The translations under genes were made by a program, and so were the position numbers. Under the pieces are notes generated by a model. It saw nothing but the letters and a program-made list of their open reading frames with translations. It searched no databases and was not told the DNA's origin. A DNA stretch of 7,499 nucleotides from Candidatus Latescibacterota bacterium (lineage in GTDB: Bacteria; Krumholzibacteriota; Krumholzibacteriia; WVZY01; JAKEHA01): the NCBI GenBank assembly GCA_022615275.1, contig JAKEHA010000093.1:1-7499 (forward strand), in the 5' to 3' direction. Positions within the stretch are counted from its first letter, which is position 1; each line of letters begins with the position of its first letter. Below are positions 1-7,321 of the stretch, piece by piece.

Positions 1-849
1 GGCCACGACTTCCAGGCCGCCTATGAGCACGCCATGGACCTGGCTGCCGAGTGCCGGCTGCACGCCCTGCGCTCCTTCCATCCATGGCTGGTCGTCGGCG
101 TCGGCACCTATGCGCTGGAACTGTTCCATGCCGTGGCGGACATCGACACGGTGTACGTTCCGATCGGGCTGGGTTCCGGCATCTGCGGCACCATCGCCGC
201 GCGGGACGCCCTCGGCCTGACCACGAAGATCGTCGGTGTCGTTGCCGAGAACGCGCCGGCCTACGCCCTCTCATTCGCGCGCAAGGCTCCGGCCTCCACC
301 AACAACGCCGACACCATCGCCGACGGCATGGCCTGCCGCGTGCCCGACGAAGCGGCGCTCGACATCGTCTTCAAGGGCGCCGACCGGATCGTGACGGTCA
401 GCGAGGCTGAGATCAAAGCGGCCATGCGCCACTATTTCACCGATACCCACAACGTCGCCGAAGGCGCCGGCGCTGCACCGCTCGCCGCGCTGCTGCAGGA
501 AGGCGCGCGCATGGCCGGCAAGCGTGTGGCCCTGATCCTCTCCGGCGGCAACATCGATCGCGACGTCTACGTAACCGGCGCGAGCGCGCTCAACCCGGCC
601 ACCTTCACGCTCGACGGCTGGGGCGGGAACGCATCATTCAGCTACATCGACCGCGCGAACGAGGACGGGTGTTCGTTCTCGTTCGACAACGACTGGGATT
701 CGAAGGGCGTCGACGATATCGCCCACGATCTCAGCGTGTGGTCCGCCACGGGGTGGTTCCAACCGGTGGCCGAAGGCAACCGGGACTGGCTCTTCATCGC
801 GACGCCGGTCGTCACACCGATTGAGTGCGCTGCGCCAAACCAACCGTGA
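1..849 (+). CDS. Threonine dehydratase-like PLP enzyme, 5'-truncated by the window, with an atypical C-terminal tail
   Basis: Frame 1 is open from the first base to the TGA at 847-849, giving 282 residues in the window. Residues 1-190 match the serine/threonine dehydratase fold of type II PLP enzymes: a GHDFQAA segment at the edge, GVGTYALE at 33-40, the glycine-rich phosphate-binding loop PIGLGSGICG at 54-63, NVAEGAGAA at 151-159 and SGGNID at 181-186. The PLP-binding lysine would lie upstream of the window. The family deaminates L-threonine or L-serine to a 2-oxoacid plus ammonia in the cytoplasm; the exact substrate cannot be told here (hydroxyectoine-type dehydratases look similar). Family members normally end about ten residues after the NIDR motif. 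Here 92 more residues follow, rich in D, S, W and F, with no resemblance to the family or to an ACT regulatory domain. The 3' end overlaps the convergent CBS gene by 38 bp. Confidence 0.85.
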   Translation, partial: GHDFQAAYEHAMDLAAECRLHALRSFHPWLVVGVGTYALELFHAVADIDTVYVPIGLGSGICGTIAARDALGLTTKIVGVVAENAPAYALSFARKAPASTNNADTIADGMACRVPDEAALDIVFKGADRIVTVSEAEIKAAMRHYFTDTHNVAEGAGAAPLAALLQEGARMAGKRVALILSGGNIDRDVYVTGASALNPATFTLDGWGGNASFSYIDRANEDGCSFSFDNDWDSKGVDDIAHDLSVWSATGWFQPVAEGNRDWLFIATPVVTPIECAAPNQP

Positions 850-1246
850 ACTTCACGAAGTCCGCTTCGGTCAGGATCCCGACTAGCCGGTCCCCTTCCG
901 CCACCGGAAGGCAGCCCAGCTTGTTGTCGAGCATGATCTGACCGGCCTCTTCGATCTTGGTGTCGGGCTCCACCGTTTCCACGTCGGTGGTCATGATCGA
1001 GCGGACGTTCTTGCGCTTCAGAAGCTCGCGCATGTGAGACAGCGGCAACTCGCGAGATCCGTGCATCACCTCGCGCACGAGATCGCGCTGCGAGACCAAT
1101 CCCACGATGATGCGTTCGTCATCGACCACGGGAACGTGGCGCACGTGGATGTCATCCATCAAGTCGACCAGACGAGCCAGGTCTTCTCCAGGATGAATGC
1201 TGTAGACCTTCTCCGTCATCAAGTCCCTAACGAGTAACGAGCCCAT
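812..1246 (-). CDS. Two-CBS-domain protein
   Basis: This encodes 144 residues and consists almost entirely of a CBS pair (Bateman module). CBS1 spans roughly residues 8-60 (RDLMTEKVYSIHPGEDL, then HVRHVPVVDD and GLVSQRDLV). CBS2 spans roughly 82-135 (IMTTDVETVEPDT, GCLPVAEGDRLVGILTEADF). Such modules bind adenosyl ligands (AMP, ATP, SAM) and sense energy state or ionic strength, often as stand-alone cytoplasmic proteins; the ligand cannot be read from sequence. I chose the ATG at 1244-1246 because AGGAGG sits 8 nt upstream and the domain begins directly after it. The longer open frame upstream is arginine-rich and not protein-like. The gene sits just downstream of a phosphoribosyltransferase remnant on the same strand, so the two probably formed an operon. 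Its own C-terminus looks natural for the family, so the overlap with the dehydratase is best blamed on the dehydratase tail. Confidence 0.88.
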   Translation of the reverse strand: MGSLLVRDLMTEKVYSIHPGEDLARLVDLMDDIHVRHVPVVDDERIIVGLVSQRDLVREVMHGSRELPLSHMRELLKRKNVRSIMTTDVETVEPDTKIEEAGQIMLDNKLGCLPVAEGDRLVGILTEADFVKFTVGLAQRTQSV

Positions 1247-1422
1247 GTGACTTCCCTCCTTCGTGCGTGTGCGACGACGGGACGATGGCCGGCGCCTCCA
1301 GGTGGTCGCGGAACCACGCCACGACCGAAGTCGTCGAAGAACTGCCCGACGGCGTGAAAGTCGGCCGGCATCGACAAGCACACGACGTCATCCGCGAACT
1401 CGCGCAGGCGATCGCGTCGCAC
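1227..1422 (-). pseudogene. Phosphoribosyltransferase C-terminal remnant, truncated and apparently frameshifted
   Basis: From about 1413 down to 1327 the minus strand encodes DRLREFADDVVCL followed by SMPADFHAVGQFFDDF. This is the familiar C-terminal signature of a stand-alone phosphoribosyltransferase family (xADxVVCLxxPxxFxAVGxFYxDF). Near 1326-1330 the sensible reading moves to another frame, which continues SVVAWFRDHLEAP and stays open to a TAG at 1227-1229, overlapping the CBS start. The original frame runs on as proline/arginine-rich sequence to a TGA at 1219. Nothing of the PRPP-binding N-terminal part exists: upstream of about 1422 all minus frames are shadows of the GWxTD gene. The family transfers phosphoribosyl groups using PRPP, but this fragment cannot be active. 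The family call rests on about 28 residues, and the frameshift could be a sequencing indel. Confidence 0.55.
1255..1260 (-). promoter_or_regulatory. Ribosome binding site of the CBS-domain gene
   Basis: The minus strand reads AGGAGG followed by an 8-nt spacer and ATG at 1246. This perfect Shine-Dalgarno sequence fixes the CBS start and rules out the in-frame extension upstream to 1381. Confidence 0.85.
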
Positions 1423-2993
1423 CCATCGTCGCGTTCGGAATTCTCGCCGGTCTGCTCGCCAGCGCGACGAGCGACGCCGACCCAGCCCGTCGCGACTACA
1501 AGTTCGAGAGCGAGCAGATCTACCGGTTCAGTCGTAATTTCTCGACGCCGACCCGAGTCGAGTTGGCGTCCCTGCAGTACTTGCTTTCAACCGACGAGTT
1601 GACGGACCTCCTGTTGCTTCGAAACGAAGACAGTTGCATCCGATGGATGCGCGAGTTCTGGCGCAGTCGCGACCCCATTCTAACCACGCCCGAAAACGAG
1701 GCGCGCCTCGAGCACGAGCGCCGCGTCGAGTTCGCGACCAGCTGGTTCGGCCGCGCGGAATGGCCGGGTTGGGACCAGCGCGGCGAAGTGTGCATTCGCT
1801 ACGGTCTCCCGGTAGGACGCGACATCGTGACCGCGGACGTTTCGCCGCGGTCGTACGTCCGCCCCGGCGAGTATTGGTACTACCCCGCGTTCGGAATGAC
1901 GGTGCAATTCGAGGACGCGTTCGGGAACGGCAACTACACCTACTATCTGGAACATGTTCAATTGCCGATCGGCGAGCGCTGGAGCAGCGACCGCCTGCGA
2001 ATGCCGGCCGGTCAGTGGGGGGCGATGCCGGACCTCGATCTGGATCTCATGACGCTCGATGTCGTCTTGGGAATAGGAGGCGGGTACTTCGGCATGTACG
2101 GATCGTCCGACCAATTCACTTGGGAGGACTTCCAGCAGTCGTTGTGGCGCTTTCCCGAGGTCTTGGAGACCTACCCGGCCGCGTTCCCGTTCGATTTCGA
2201 ACCCATGCGTGTGCCGTTCGAGTTCGGCGTCGCGTGCTTTCGGGGCGGCGAGTCGTTGGATCGCGTCGATGTGAACGCGGAGTTCGAGGCCGTCGATCGC
2301 GGTAAACCAGGGGCGACGCAGTATCGCGCGACCGCGGTCTTCTTCGATCTGGAGGCGAGCGAAGTCGCGCGCGTCTCGCACACGACCCATGTACTCCGGG
2401 ACGCCGCCGGGGATTCGATCTTCGATGTCGTCATGCAGCTTCCGTCGACGCTCCCCCCGGGGACGTACGAGCTGGCCATCACGATCGAAGAGAACGGCAC
2501 GGGCCGATTCTCTTCGTATCGCAAGCACGTGTCCGTCGACGATCTCTCGCGGCGGCCCGCGATGAGCACCGTCTGCTTCTCGAGCCGCGTCGCGCCGGTG
2601 AGCCGAGAGTCCGCGTTCAACCGCGGTGCGCTGGAGGTGGTTCCGAAACCGTCCGCACGATACTTCATCGCGACCTCGGCGCCGGTGTACTTCGAGGTCT
2701 ACAACCTCGCGCCCGACGATGGAGGGGTCCACCGATACCAGGTCTCGTACCGCGTGAAGCCGCTTACGCCCGCGCCGAAGGGACTCTGGAAGAAGATCGT
2801 GGGCGGCTCCGACGAATCGACGGTGCTCGCATCGAGCTTCGAAGCGGCCGCACCTGGACCGCAGGACGTCGTGTACGTATTCTTGAAGACCGACGAGCTT
2901 TGGCCGGGTGACTACGAGTTGGATGTCTCCGTGACCGACGGCGTCTCGAAACGAGAGACGAGTCGAACCGCCCGATTCCGCCTGGTGGAATAG
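1263..2993 (+). CDS. GWxTD-domain exported protein, start unresolved
   Basis: The coordinates give the longest open frame (GTG at 1263); the credible protein starts at about 1416. The first 51 residues are arginine-rich and lie over a minus-strand remnant. The only in-frame start codons (GTG at 1263, 1269 and 1302) have no Shine-Dalgarno. From residue 54 comes a hydrophobic export-type segment (IVAFGILAGLLASA), so the product probably crosses the inner membrane. Residues about 100-230 are the GWxTD domain: LASLQYLLSTDELTDLL, FWRSRDP at 132-138, TPENE, then GWDQRGEVCIRYG at 169-181 and GEYWYYP. The TD of the namesake motif is replaced by DQ. The remaining residues, about 230-576, are beta-rich with matched-length strands (PPGTYELAITI, GDYELDVSV), as in family members. 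The biochemical role of GWxTD proteins is not established. It is convergent with the TPR lipoprotein and shares its terminator. Confidence 0.82.
   Translation: MRVRRRDDGRRLQVVAEPRHDRSRRRTARRRESRPASTSTRRHPRTRAGDRVAPIVAFGILAGLLASATSDADPARRDYKFESEQIYRFSRNFSTPTRVELASLQYLLSTDELTDLLLLRNEDSCIRWMREFWRSRDPILTTPENEARLEHERRVEFATSWFGRAEWPGWDQRGEVCIRYGLPVGRDIVTADVSPRSYVRPGEYWYYPAFGMTVQFEDAFGNGNYTYYLEHVQLPIGERWSSDRLRMPAGQWGAMPDLDLDLMTLDVVLGIGGGYFGMYGSSDQFTWEDFQQSLWRFPEVLETYPAAFPFDFEPMRVPFEFGVACFRGGESLDRVDVNAEFEAVDRGKPGATQYRATAVFFDLEASEVARVSHTTHVLRDAAGDSIFDVVMQLPSTLPPGTYELAITIEENGTGRFSSYRKHVSVDDLSRRPAMSTVCFSSRVAPVSRESAFNRGALEVVPKPSARYFIATSAPVYFEVYNLAPDDGGVHRYQVSYRVKPLTPAPKGLWKKIVGGSDESTVLASSFEAAAPGPQDVVYVFLKTDELWPGDYELDVSVTDGVSKRETSRTARFRLVE
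1411..1425. other. Probable sequence junction (rearrangement or assembly breakpoint)
   Basis: Phosphoribosyltransferase-like coding on the minus strand stops making sense just right of here. Signal-peptide-like coding of the GWxTD protein on the plus strand begins at 1416 with a GTC codon and has no plausible start codon. Two divergent genes losing their 5' ends at one point is what a deletion, an inversion or a chimeric contig join would leave. There is no insertion sequence or obvious direct repeat at the point. Confidence 0.5.
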
Positions 2994-3021
2994 AGAGCAC
3001 CGGCGGTAGGCCGGTGCTCTC
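2993..3021. terminator. Shared bidirectional stem-loop terminator
   Basis: A perfect 12-bp stem (GAGAGCACCGGC pairing with GCCGGTGCTCTC) closes a 5-nt loop, GGTAG. It begins on the last base of the GWxTD stop codon and lies 23 bp beyond the TPR lipoprotein stop. The stem is strong enough to end transcription from both sides. Neither side has a long T-run, only short pyrimidine tracts, so it is an intrinsic terminator of weak-tail type or an mRNA 3'-end stabiliser. Confidence 0.75.
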
Positions 3022-3044
3022 CTTCCCTGCCGGTCTCGATCGAT

Positions 3045-4073
3045 CTAGCGCGGCTGCTGTGCGGACGAAGTGGTGTCCGTTTCGCTGGTCGAAGGAACGG
3101 CGGGCGCGGCCTCTATTTCGGCCGTCGCGACCGACGCCCCCTGCGATCCCGCGATTTCCGACTCGAACGCGCGCGCCAGTGCCGCCAGATCCACCGCGGG
3201 CATGCCCGGCTGCTCCACGACGATGGCCACGCGATCACGGTTCGCGACCGATTTCGCGCTCACTCCATCCAGCGACGACGCCAGCGTGTACGCGTCCTCC
3301 GCGGCGCGGAAGTGCCCGGTGCACTCGAGCGCCATTCCCAGATTGTTGAAGAACACGGCGACATCCTTGCGCAGCTCGGTCGCGCGCGCGAGCGCGGGCA
3401 GCGCTTCGTCGTAACGACCGTCTTCGATCAGGATGAACGCGAGATTGTTCATCGACCACGCATCTTCGGGATCGATCTGGATCGCGCGACGATACGACGC
3501 CAGCGCGTCTTGCTTCTGGCCGAGCGTATGGTACGCGTTGCCCTTGAGGCGGTGTGCGACGCTGGTCTCGCCTTCGACCGCGATGACGCGATCGATGATC
3601 GACAGCGCTTCGCTGGGCCGGCTGGCTTCGATCAGAACGCGACCCAGGTTGAGATGCGCCTTCACGAGCGTCGAGTCGAGCTCGATCGCGCGCTTGAACG
3701 CGGTCTCCGCCGTCTCCAGGCGGCCCGACTTCCACGCCGACATGCCCAGCATGTAGTGGCCCCACGGATTCGACTCGCGTCGCTGCGTGTAGACGGTGAA
3801 TAGATCGACGGCTTCGTCGTAGCGGCCTTCGAGGAACGCGGTCTCGGATTGCTCGTAGGTGACGTCGACGGGAGCTTGCGGTGTGGTTGCGACCTCCGGC
3901 GCCGACGTCGGCGTTTCGACGACGTGCTCCGGTATCAGCGTCTGGATCTCCGACGTGGACGTCGATGTGCGCTCGCTGACAGTATCTTCGTCGGTGCCGC
4001 ATCCGGCGACGGCGAGTGACAAGGCGATGAACGCCGCCGCGGCGGCGTACTGCGATTGACTGCGGTGCAACAT
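3045..4073 (-). CDS. TPR-repeat lipoprotein
   Basis: This encodes 342 residues. The N-terminus is a lipoprotein signal: basic start, hydrophobic run AAAAAFIALSLAV, and lipobox VAGC with the lipidated cysteine at residue 25. A S/T/E/P-rich linker follows to about residue 75. About five to six tetratricopeptide units come next (YEQSETAFLEGRYDEAVDLF, GHYMLGMSAWKSGRLETAETAF, AHLNLGRVLIEASRPSEAL, AHRLKGNAYHTLGQKQDAL, SMNNLAFILIEDGRYDEAL, FFNNLGMALECTGHFRAAEDAY). The C-terminal tail is A/S/T-rich and low in complexity. Such proteins are periplasm-facing scaffolds for protein partners; the partner is unknown. The ATG at 4071-4073 is preceded by AAGGAGG with a 7-nt spacer. It has its own sigma-54 promoter and twin upstream activator palindromes, so it is the apparent target of the adjoining two-component system. 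Confidence 0.9.
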   Translation of the reverse strand: MLHRSQSQYAAAAAFIALSLAVAGCGTDEDTVSERTSTSTSEIQTLIPEHVVETPTSAPEVATTPQAPVDVTYEQSETAFLEGRYDEAVDLFTVYTQRRESNPWGHYMLGMSAWKSGRLETAETAFKRAIELDSTLVKAHLNLGRVLIEASRPSEALSIIDRVIAVEGETSVAHRLKGNAYHTLGQKQDALASYRRAIQIDPEDAWSMNNLAFILIEDGRYDEALPALARATELRKDVAVFFNNLGMALECTGHFRAAEDAYTLASSLDGVSAKSVANRDRVAIVVEQPGMPAVDLAALARAFESEIAGSQGASVATAEIEAAPAVPSTSETDTTSSAQQPR

Positions 4074-4080
4074 GGCGAGT

Positions 4081-4087
4081 CCTCCTT
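4081..4087 (-). promoter_or_regulatory. Ribosome binding site of the TPR lipoprotein gene
   Basis: The minus strand reads AAGGAGG, 7 nt before the ATG at 4073. It confirms the start that yields a complete lipoprotein signal peptide. Confidence 0.85.
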
Positions 4088-4094
4088 GGACCTT

Positions 4095-4117
4095 CTCGGC
4101 GTCGTCATGGCGCCGAG
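4095..4117 (-). promoter_or_regulatory. Stem-loop at the 5' end of the TPR lipoprotein mRNA
   Basis: CTCGGCG and CGCCGAG form a 7-bp GC-rich stem with a 9-nt loop. From the promoter geometry, transcription should begin near 4121, so the hairpin would sit within about 5 nt of the mRNA 5' end. It ends about 8 nt before the Shine-Dalgarno. Such a 5' hairpin could protect the mRNA or tune ribosome access. Its function is inference; the inverted repeat is seen directly. Confidence 0.5.
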
Positions 4118-4131
4118 TCGAGGACCGCTAT

Positions 4132-4147
4132 CGCAAACGTGCCGCCA
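4132..4147 (-). promoter_or_regulatory. Sigma-54 (RpoN) promoter of the TPR lipoprotein gene
   Basis: The minus strand reads TGGCGGCACGTTTGCG. It has the invariant GG and GC separated by exactly 10 bp and matches the TGGC-N7-TTGC core of the -24/-12 promoter class fully. The expected transcription start is about 12 bp past the GC, near 4121, leaving a 5' leader of about 48 nt before the ATG at 4073. The position between a sigma-54 activator gene with its palindromes and an aligned downstream gene makes a chance match unlikely. Confidence 0.82.
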
Positions 4148-4207
4148 GTAGACCTCGGTTTGCAACCTATTGAATGGGAAATGTTTATGACTGCGCGTGT
4201 AGCGCAC

Positions 4208-4223
4208 GTGTCCAATCGGACAC
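4208..4223. promoter_or_regulatory. Activator-binding palindrome, promoter-proximal (enhancer site)
   Basis: The sequence GTGTCC-AATC-GGACAC is a perfect 6+6 dyad with a 4-bp spacer. Its centre is about 95 bp upstream of the inferred sigma-54 start. This is in the usual range for upstream activator sites of NtrC-type proteins, which bind dyads as dimers through Fis-type helices. The same arms recur 34 bp away. Assigning it to the neighbouring response regulator is inference from adjacency. Confidence 0.8.
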
Positions 4224-4241
4224 AATTTCGTGGGGGCGGAT

Positions 4242-4257
4242 GTGTCCGTTTGGACAC
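4242..4257. promoter_or_regulatory. Activator-binding palindrome, promoter-distal (enhancer site)
   Basis: The sequence GTGTCC-GTTT-GGACAC has the same arms and spacer length as the proximal site but a different spacer sequence, so selection appears to act on the arms. Its centre is about 128 bp upstream of the inferred start and 34 bp (about three helical turns) from the proximal centre, so both sites face the same side of the DNA. It lies 4 bp outside the regulator's stop codon. Confidence 0.8.
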
Positions 4258-4261
4258 GCTT

Positions 4262-5614
<1,353 letters not shown>

Positions 5615-7321
5615 TTACGACTCCACCTTTCGCGATGCTATCTCGGCAGCGGGAAACTCGACCATGAAGCGGCTACCTTTTCCGATCTCGCTTTCGACCG
5701 CGATGGTGCCGTCCAAGTCCATCATCAGGCGTCGCACGATGGAAAGCCCGAGCCCCGTGCCTTCCGGCTTGGTCGTGTAGAAATCGTCGAAAATCTTGTC
5801 ACGGGTGGCGGCATCCATCCCCGCGCCCGTGTCCGCGACCGTCAATCGGACGCGCGACTCACCGCGGTCGCGGCGTACGTGCTCGGTGGTGATCGTCACA
5901 CGCCCCTTGCCGCCGAGGCTCTCGATCGCGTTGGCGACCAGATTCTCGACGACGCGGCGCACCGAGACATCGTCGCCCCACACGCTCGCGTTCCCCGCGA
6001 GCTTGGTTACGACGTCAATCTTGCCCGGATCGTTGCGATCTTTCGATATCTTTCGGACCACATCGTTGATATCGCAGCGCGTACGATCGCCGCGGCGCGA
6101 AAGCCGCGCATAGTTGGTGGCGAGGTTCTCGAGGTAGGCGATGCTCGCGTCCAGGGTGGCGCTGCGCTCGTCGAAGGCGCCGGGCAACTTCGCGGGGTCT
6201 TCCTTGGATTGCTGTGACAGATGCCGGAAGACATTGCGAATCGGCGTCAGCCCGTTCTTGATGTCGTGATTCACTTGACGCGCGAGGTCACCGAAGGTGG
6301 CGCGGCGCTCGGCGTCCTTGAGCTGCACCGTGCTCTCGCGCAGTCGCGCGGTCAACTTGCTCAATGTCCCCGCCAGCAGGCCGATTTCGTCCTTGCGCCC
6401 GTTCGCGAAGTCGACGTCCAGGCGATCGAGATCGATGCGCGAGGTCTTCTCGGCCAGATCGACGAGCGGGCGGCTCAAACGCGACGCGATCCAGGCGGCG
6501 GCGATCGTCGCCAGGAGCGCGGCGAGTGCAATTGCAATCACGAACCAGCGATCGATGCTGCTTCGCAACGCCCGCAACTCGGTCGTAGCGTGCGCCACGC
6601 GGAAGGTCGCTGTCGTGAGCGCGTCGCGTTCCGTATCCGCGAACGGAATCGTCGATGTCCGCACGATCGCTACTGCCGTTACGGTCGTGTCCACAATAGC
6701 GGACAACGAATCGCCCGGCAACTCCAGAGACACACGAATCGCGCCGTCGCGCGCCAGGTCCTGCAGGAAGCGCGACTCCGCTTCGACCCCGCCGACCAGC
6801 ACGAAGCGACGGTTCCCCATCGCGACCGAATCCACGCACGCGAGGGCCAGGAACGACCCGCCCGGCGTGCGCGCGCGCACCAGGGCGCTTCGCTCGGGTG
6901 CGGACCCAAGAAGACGCGGGAGGTTCGGATTGACGCGATCGTAGTCGTTGCGAAAATGCCCCGAGCTCAAGATGCGCCCGGATTCGTCCTGAATCTGCAG
7001 CATCGACAGCCCCGCGACCGGCATGACGCTGGTTGCATAGTCGAGTAGGTAGCGACGCTCGTCTTGCGCCTCCGTCATCGCCGCGCGCCGGAACCGATTG
7101 TCGGCGATGATCTCTTCTCCAATCTCGGCCAACGCTTCATGCACGCTGACGCGTGTGCGCGCGAGATCCTCTTCGACCACACGAACTAACGCGTCGACGC
7201 GGCGCTCGTATTGCGACGTGAGCCGCTGCGTCATCTCGCGGCGGACGAGCAAGCCGAGGGCCACGATCGGGACGACGGTCGCAAGTAAGAAGGCAATGAG
7301 GATGCGAGCGCGGAAGGTCAT
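5615..7321 (-). CDS. Membrane sensor histidine kinase (HAMP-HisKA-HATPase), partner of the NtrC-type regulator
   Basis: This encodes 568 residues. Transmembrane helix 1 is at about 7-26 (ILIAFLLATVVPIVALGLLV), followed by a 230-residue extracytoplasmic sensor region. Helix 2 is at about 259-281, and a HAMP domain spans about 280-334. The phosphoacceptor H352 sits in NHDIKNGLTPIRN. The ATPase domain has the N box VVENLVANAIES (453-468... with N460 and N464), G1 box DTGAGM (497-502), F box FDDFYTTKPEGTG and G2 box GTGLGLS (521-527). All catalytic motifs are intact. The architecture is like NtrY- or AtoS-type kinases but without a PAS domain. I chose the ATG at 7319-7321 because helix 1 begins there, GAGG lies 8 nt upstream, and it overlaps the upstream stop as ATGA. 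The longer frame to 7486 runs over the upstream gene. The signal is unknown; the sensor region matches no fold I can name with confidence. Confidence 0.94.
   Translation of the reverse strand: MTFRARILIAFLLATVVPIVALGLLVRREMTQRLTSQYERRVDALVRVVEEDLARTRVSVHEALAEIGEEIIADNRFRRAAMTEAQDERRYLLDYATSVMPVAGLSMLQIQDESGRILSSGHFRNDYDRVNPNLPRLLGSAPERSALVRARTPGGSFLALACVDSVAMGNRRFVLVGGVEAESRFLQDLARDGAIRVSLELPGDSLSAIVDTTVTAVAIVRTSTIPFADTERDALTTATFRVAHATTELRALRSSIDRWFVIAIALAALLATIAAAWIASRLSRPLVDLAEKTSRIDLDRLDVDFANGRKDEIGLLAGTLSKLTARLRESTVQLKDAERRATFGDLARQVNHDIKNGLTPIRNVFRHLSQQSKEDPAKLPGAFDERSATLDASIAYLENLATNYARLSRRGDRTRCDINDVVRKISKDRNDPGKIDVVTKLAGNASVWGDDVSVRRVVENLVANAIESLGGKGRVTITTEHVRRDRGESRVRLTVADTGAGMDAATRDKIFDDFYTTKPEGTGLGLSIVRRLMMDLDGTIAVESEIGKGSRFMVEFPAAEIASRKVES

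Noticed and set aside
634..843. Minus-strand 69-codon frame opposite the dehydratase tail
   Set aside because: I considered it as an explanation for the odd tail, but it is arginine/valine-rich with no Shine-Dalgarno, and the plus frame looks far more protein-like.
1247..1381. N-terminal extension of the CBS protein
   Set aside because: The extension is arginine-rich, the perfect AGGAGG fixes the start at 1246, and the region is explained by the phosphoribosyltransferase remnant.
1680..2732. Long minus-strand open frame of 350 codons opposite the GWxTD gene
   Set aside because: It is rich in arginine, has no ribosome site and shows no recognisable domain. It mirrors the codon bias of the GWxTD gene on the other strand.
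3935..4225. Small coding frame starting at the ATG inside the leader hairpin loop of the lipoprotein gene
   Set aside because: It has no ribosome site, it would begin inside a stem-loop, and it runs out of frame into the lipoprotein gene with arginine-rich sequence.
4208..4257. The two palindromes as hairpin terminators of the regulator gene
   Set aside because: The stems are only 6 bp with 4-nt loops and no T-run. Identical arms with differing spacers and helical phasing fit protein binding better.
6687..6706. A further GTGTCC...GGACA pair inside the kinase gene
   Set aside because: The arms are separated by 8 bp instead of 4 and one arm is imperfect. It lies within coding sequence with no promoter nearby.
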